A stretch of 42,227 nucleotides of DNA from the NCBI GenBank assembly GCA_003522145.1, contig DPGD01000034.1, forward strand, positions 1-42,227. Reading direction: 5' to 3'. Origin of the DNA: Clostridiales bacterium (GTDB lineage: Bacteria > Bacillota > Clostridia > Oscillospirales > CAG-272). The translations under genes and the position numbers were made by a program. The notes beneath the pieces were generated by a model. It had not been told where the DNA came from, made no database searches, and was given only the letters and a program-made list of their open reading frames with translations. Shown here piece by piece: positions 41,989 through 42,227 of this stretch (its first letter is position 1; each line of letters begins with the position of its first letter).

Positions 41989-42227
41989 TTATTCGGTTTT
42001 GTCCGGCTCGGGCGGCTGCTGTTTTTTGCGCTTCTTCACGGCAAAGACGATCAGCAGGGCGGCCGTACACACCGCACCCCCGCCTGCGAAGCCGACGGCA
42101 CCGGGCAGAATCCAGGAGGGGAGGGAGGAATCGTCGGTGGTTGCCGGGTCAGAGCCGGGCTTCACGCCGAACTCCTCAAAGAACTTCTCGGCAAATTGCC
42201 GGTGCCAATACCCTTCCGAAGCATAGA
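41989..42227 (-). CDS. C-terminal end of a membrane-anchored surface protein (partial)
   Basis: The last 78 residues of a larger protein whose start lies beyond the window edge. It reads HRQFAEKFFEEFGVKPGSDP, a Pro/Ser/Asp linker, then one membrane helix (PGAVGFAGGGAVCTAALLIV in part) and a basic tail KKRKKQQPPEPDKTE. This is the usual C-terminal anchor of an extracytoplasmic protein in Gram-positive bacteria, with positive charges inside. The catalytic or binding part is not visible, so no function is proposed. Confidence 0.75.
   Translation of the reverse strand, partial: YASEGYWHRQFAEKFFEEFGVKPGSDPATTDDSSLPSWILPGAVGFAGGGAVCTAALLIVFAVKKRKKQQPPEPDKTE

Overview
The window reads as a chromosomal segment of a mid-GC Firmicute, most likely a gut-type Clostridia/Oscillospirales-like bacterium. 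Reasons: a T-box leader in front of branched-chain amino acid genes, sigma-A type promoters with 17-bp spacers, strong AGGAGG-type ribosome sites, TTG starts, a DUF815 ATPase, a DegV protein, BIG2 surface domains and a GH89 glycosidase. No tRNA, rRNA, CRISPR array, insertion sequence or prophage gene was seen.

Layout. 1-1.7 kb: an APC amino-acid permease on + with its own promoter and terminator. 1.8-14.9 kb (-): one large operon for isoleucine, leucine and valine, read as leader-ilvA-ridA-leuA-leuC-leuD-leuB-ilvB-ilvN-ilvC-ilvD-DUF815 ATPase. Most junctions overlap or nearly touch. The leader is an unusually long T-box with two Stem I/Stem II units, apparently reading CTC (Leu) and then ATC (Ile), but only one antiterminator/terminator. 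15.0-18.3 kb (-): a polar amino-acid ABC importer whose permease carries a secreted cohesin-like plus BIG2 ectodomain. 18.6-21.6 kb (+): a MarR regulator with twin palindromic operators, a 42-residue small ORF, a DegV lipid-binding protein and a class 3 aldehyde dehydrogenase. 21.8-24.4 kb: divergent ispE (-) and an AI-2E family transporter (+). 24.7-27.4 kb (-): a DHHW protein plus MBOAT O-acyltransferase pair. 27.6-29.5 kb (+): typA/bipA.

29.6-35.0 kb (+): a nuclease-like/winged-helix protein of unknown role, a BIG2 polysaccharide-deacetylase-like lipoprotein, and the tldD/pmbA protease pair. 35.3-37.4 kb (-): recG. 37.6-40.9 kb (+): a GH89 alpha-N-acetylglucosaminidase with two discoidin domains and no visible signal peptide. 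41.2-41.9 kb (-): an AT-richer gene of unknown function. At the right edge (-) is the C-terminal membrane anchor of a surface protein whose body lies outside the window.

The points most worth a second look are the semi-tandem Leu/Ile T-box, the cohesin-BIG2-permease fusion, and a ~203-bp highly structured intergenic repeat. The repeat occurs twice (24427-24629 and 40961-41164), each time between convergent genes, and shows at least one compensatory base-pair change.
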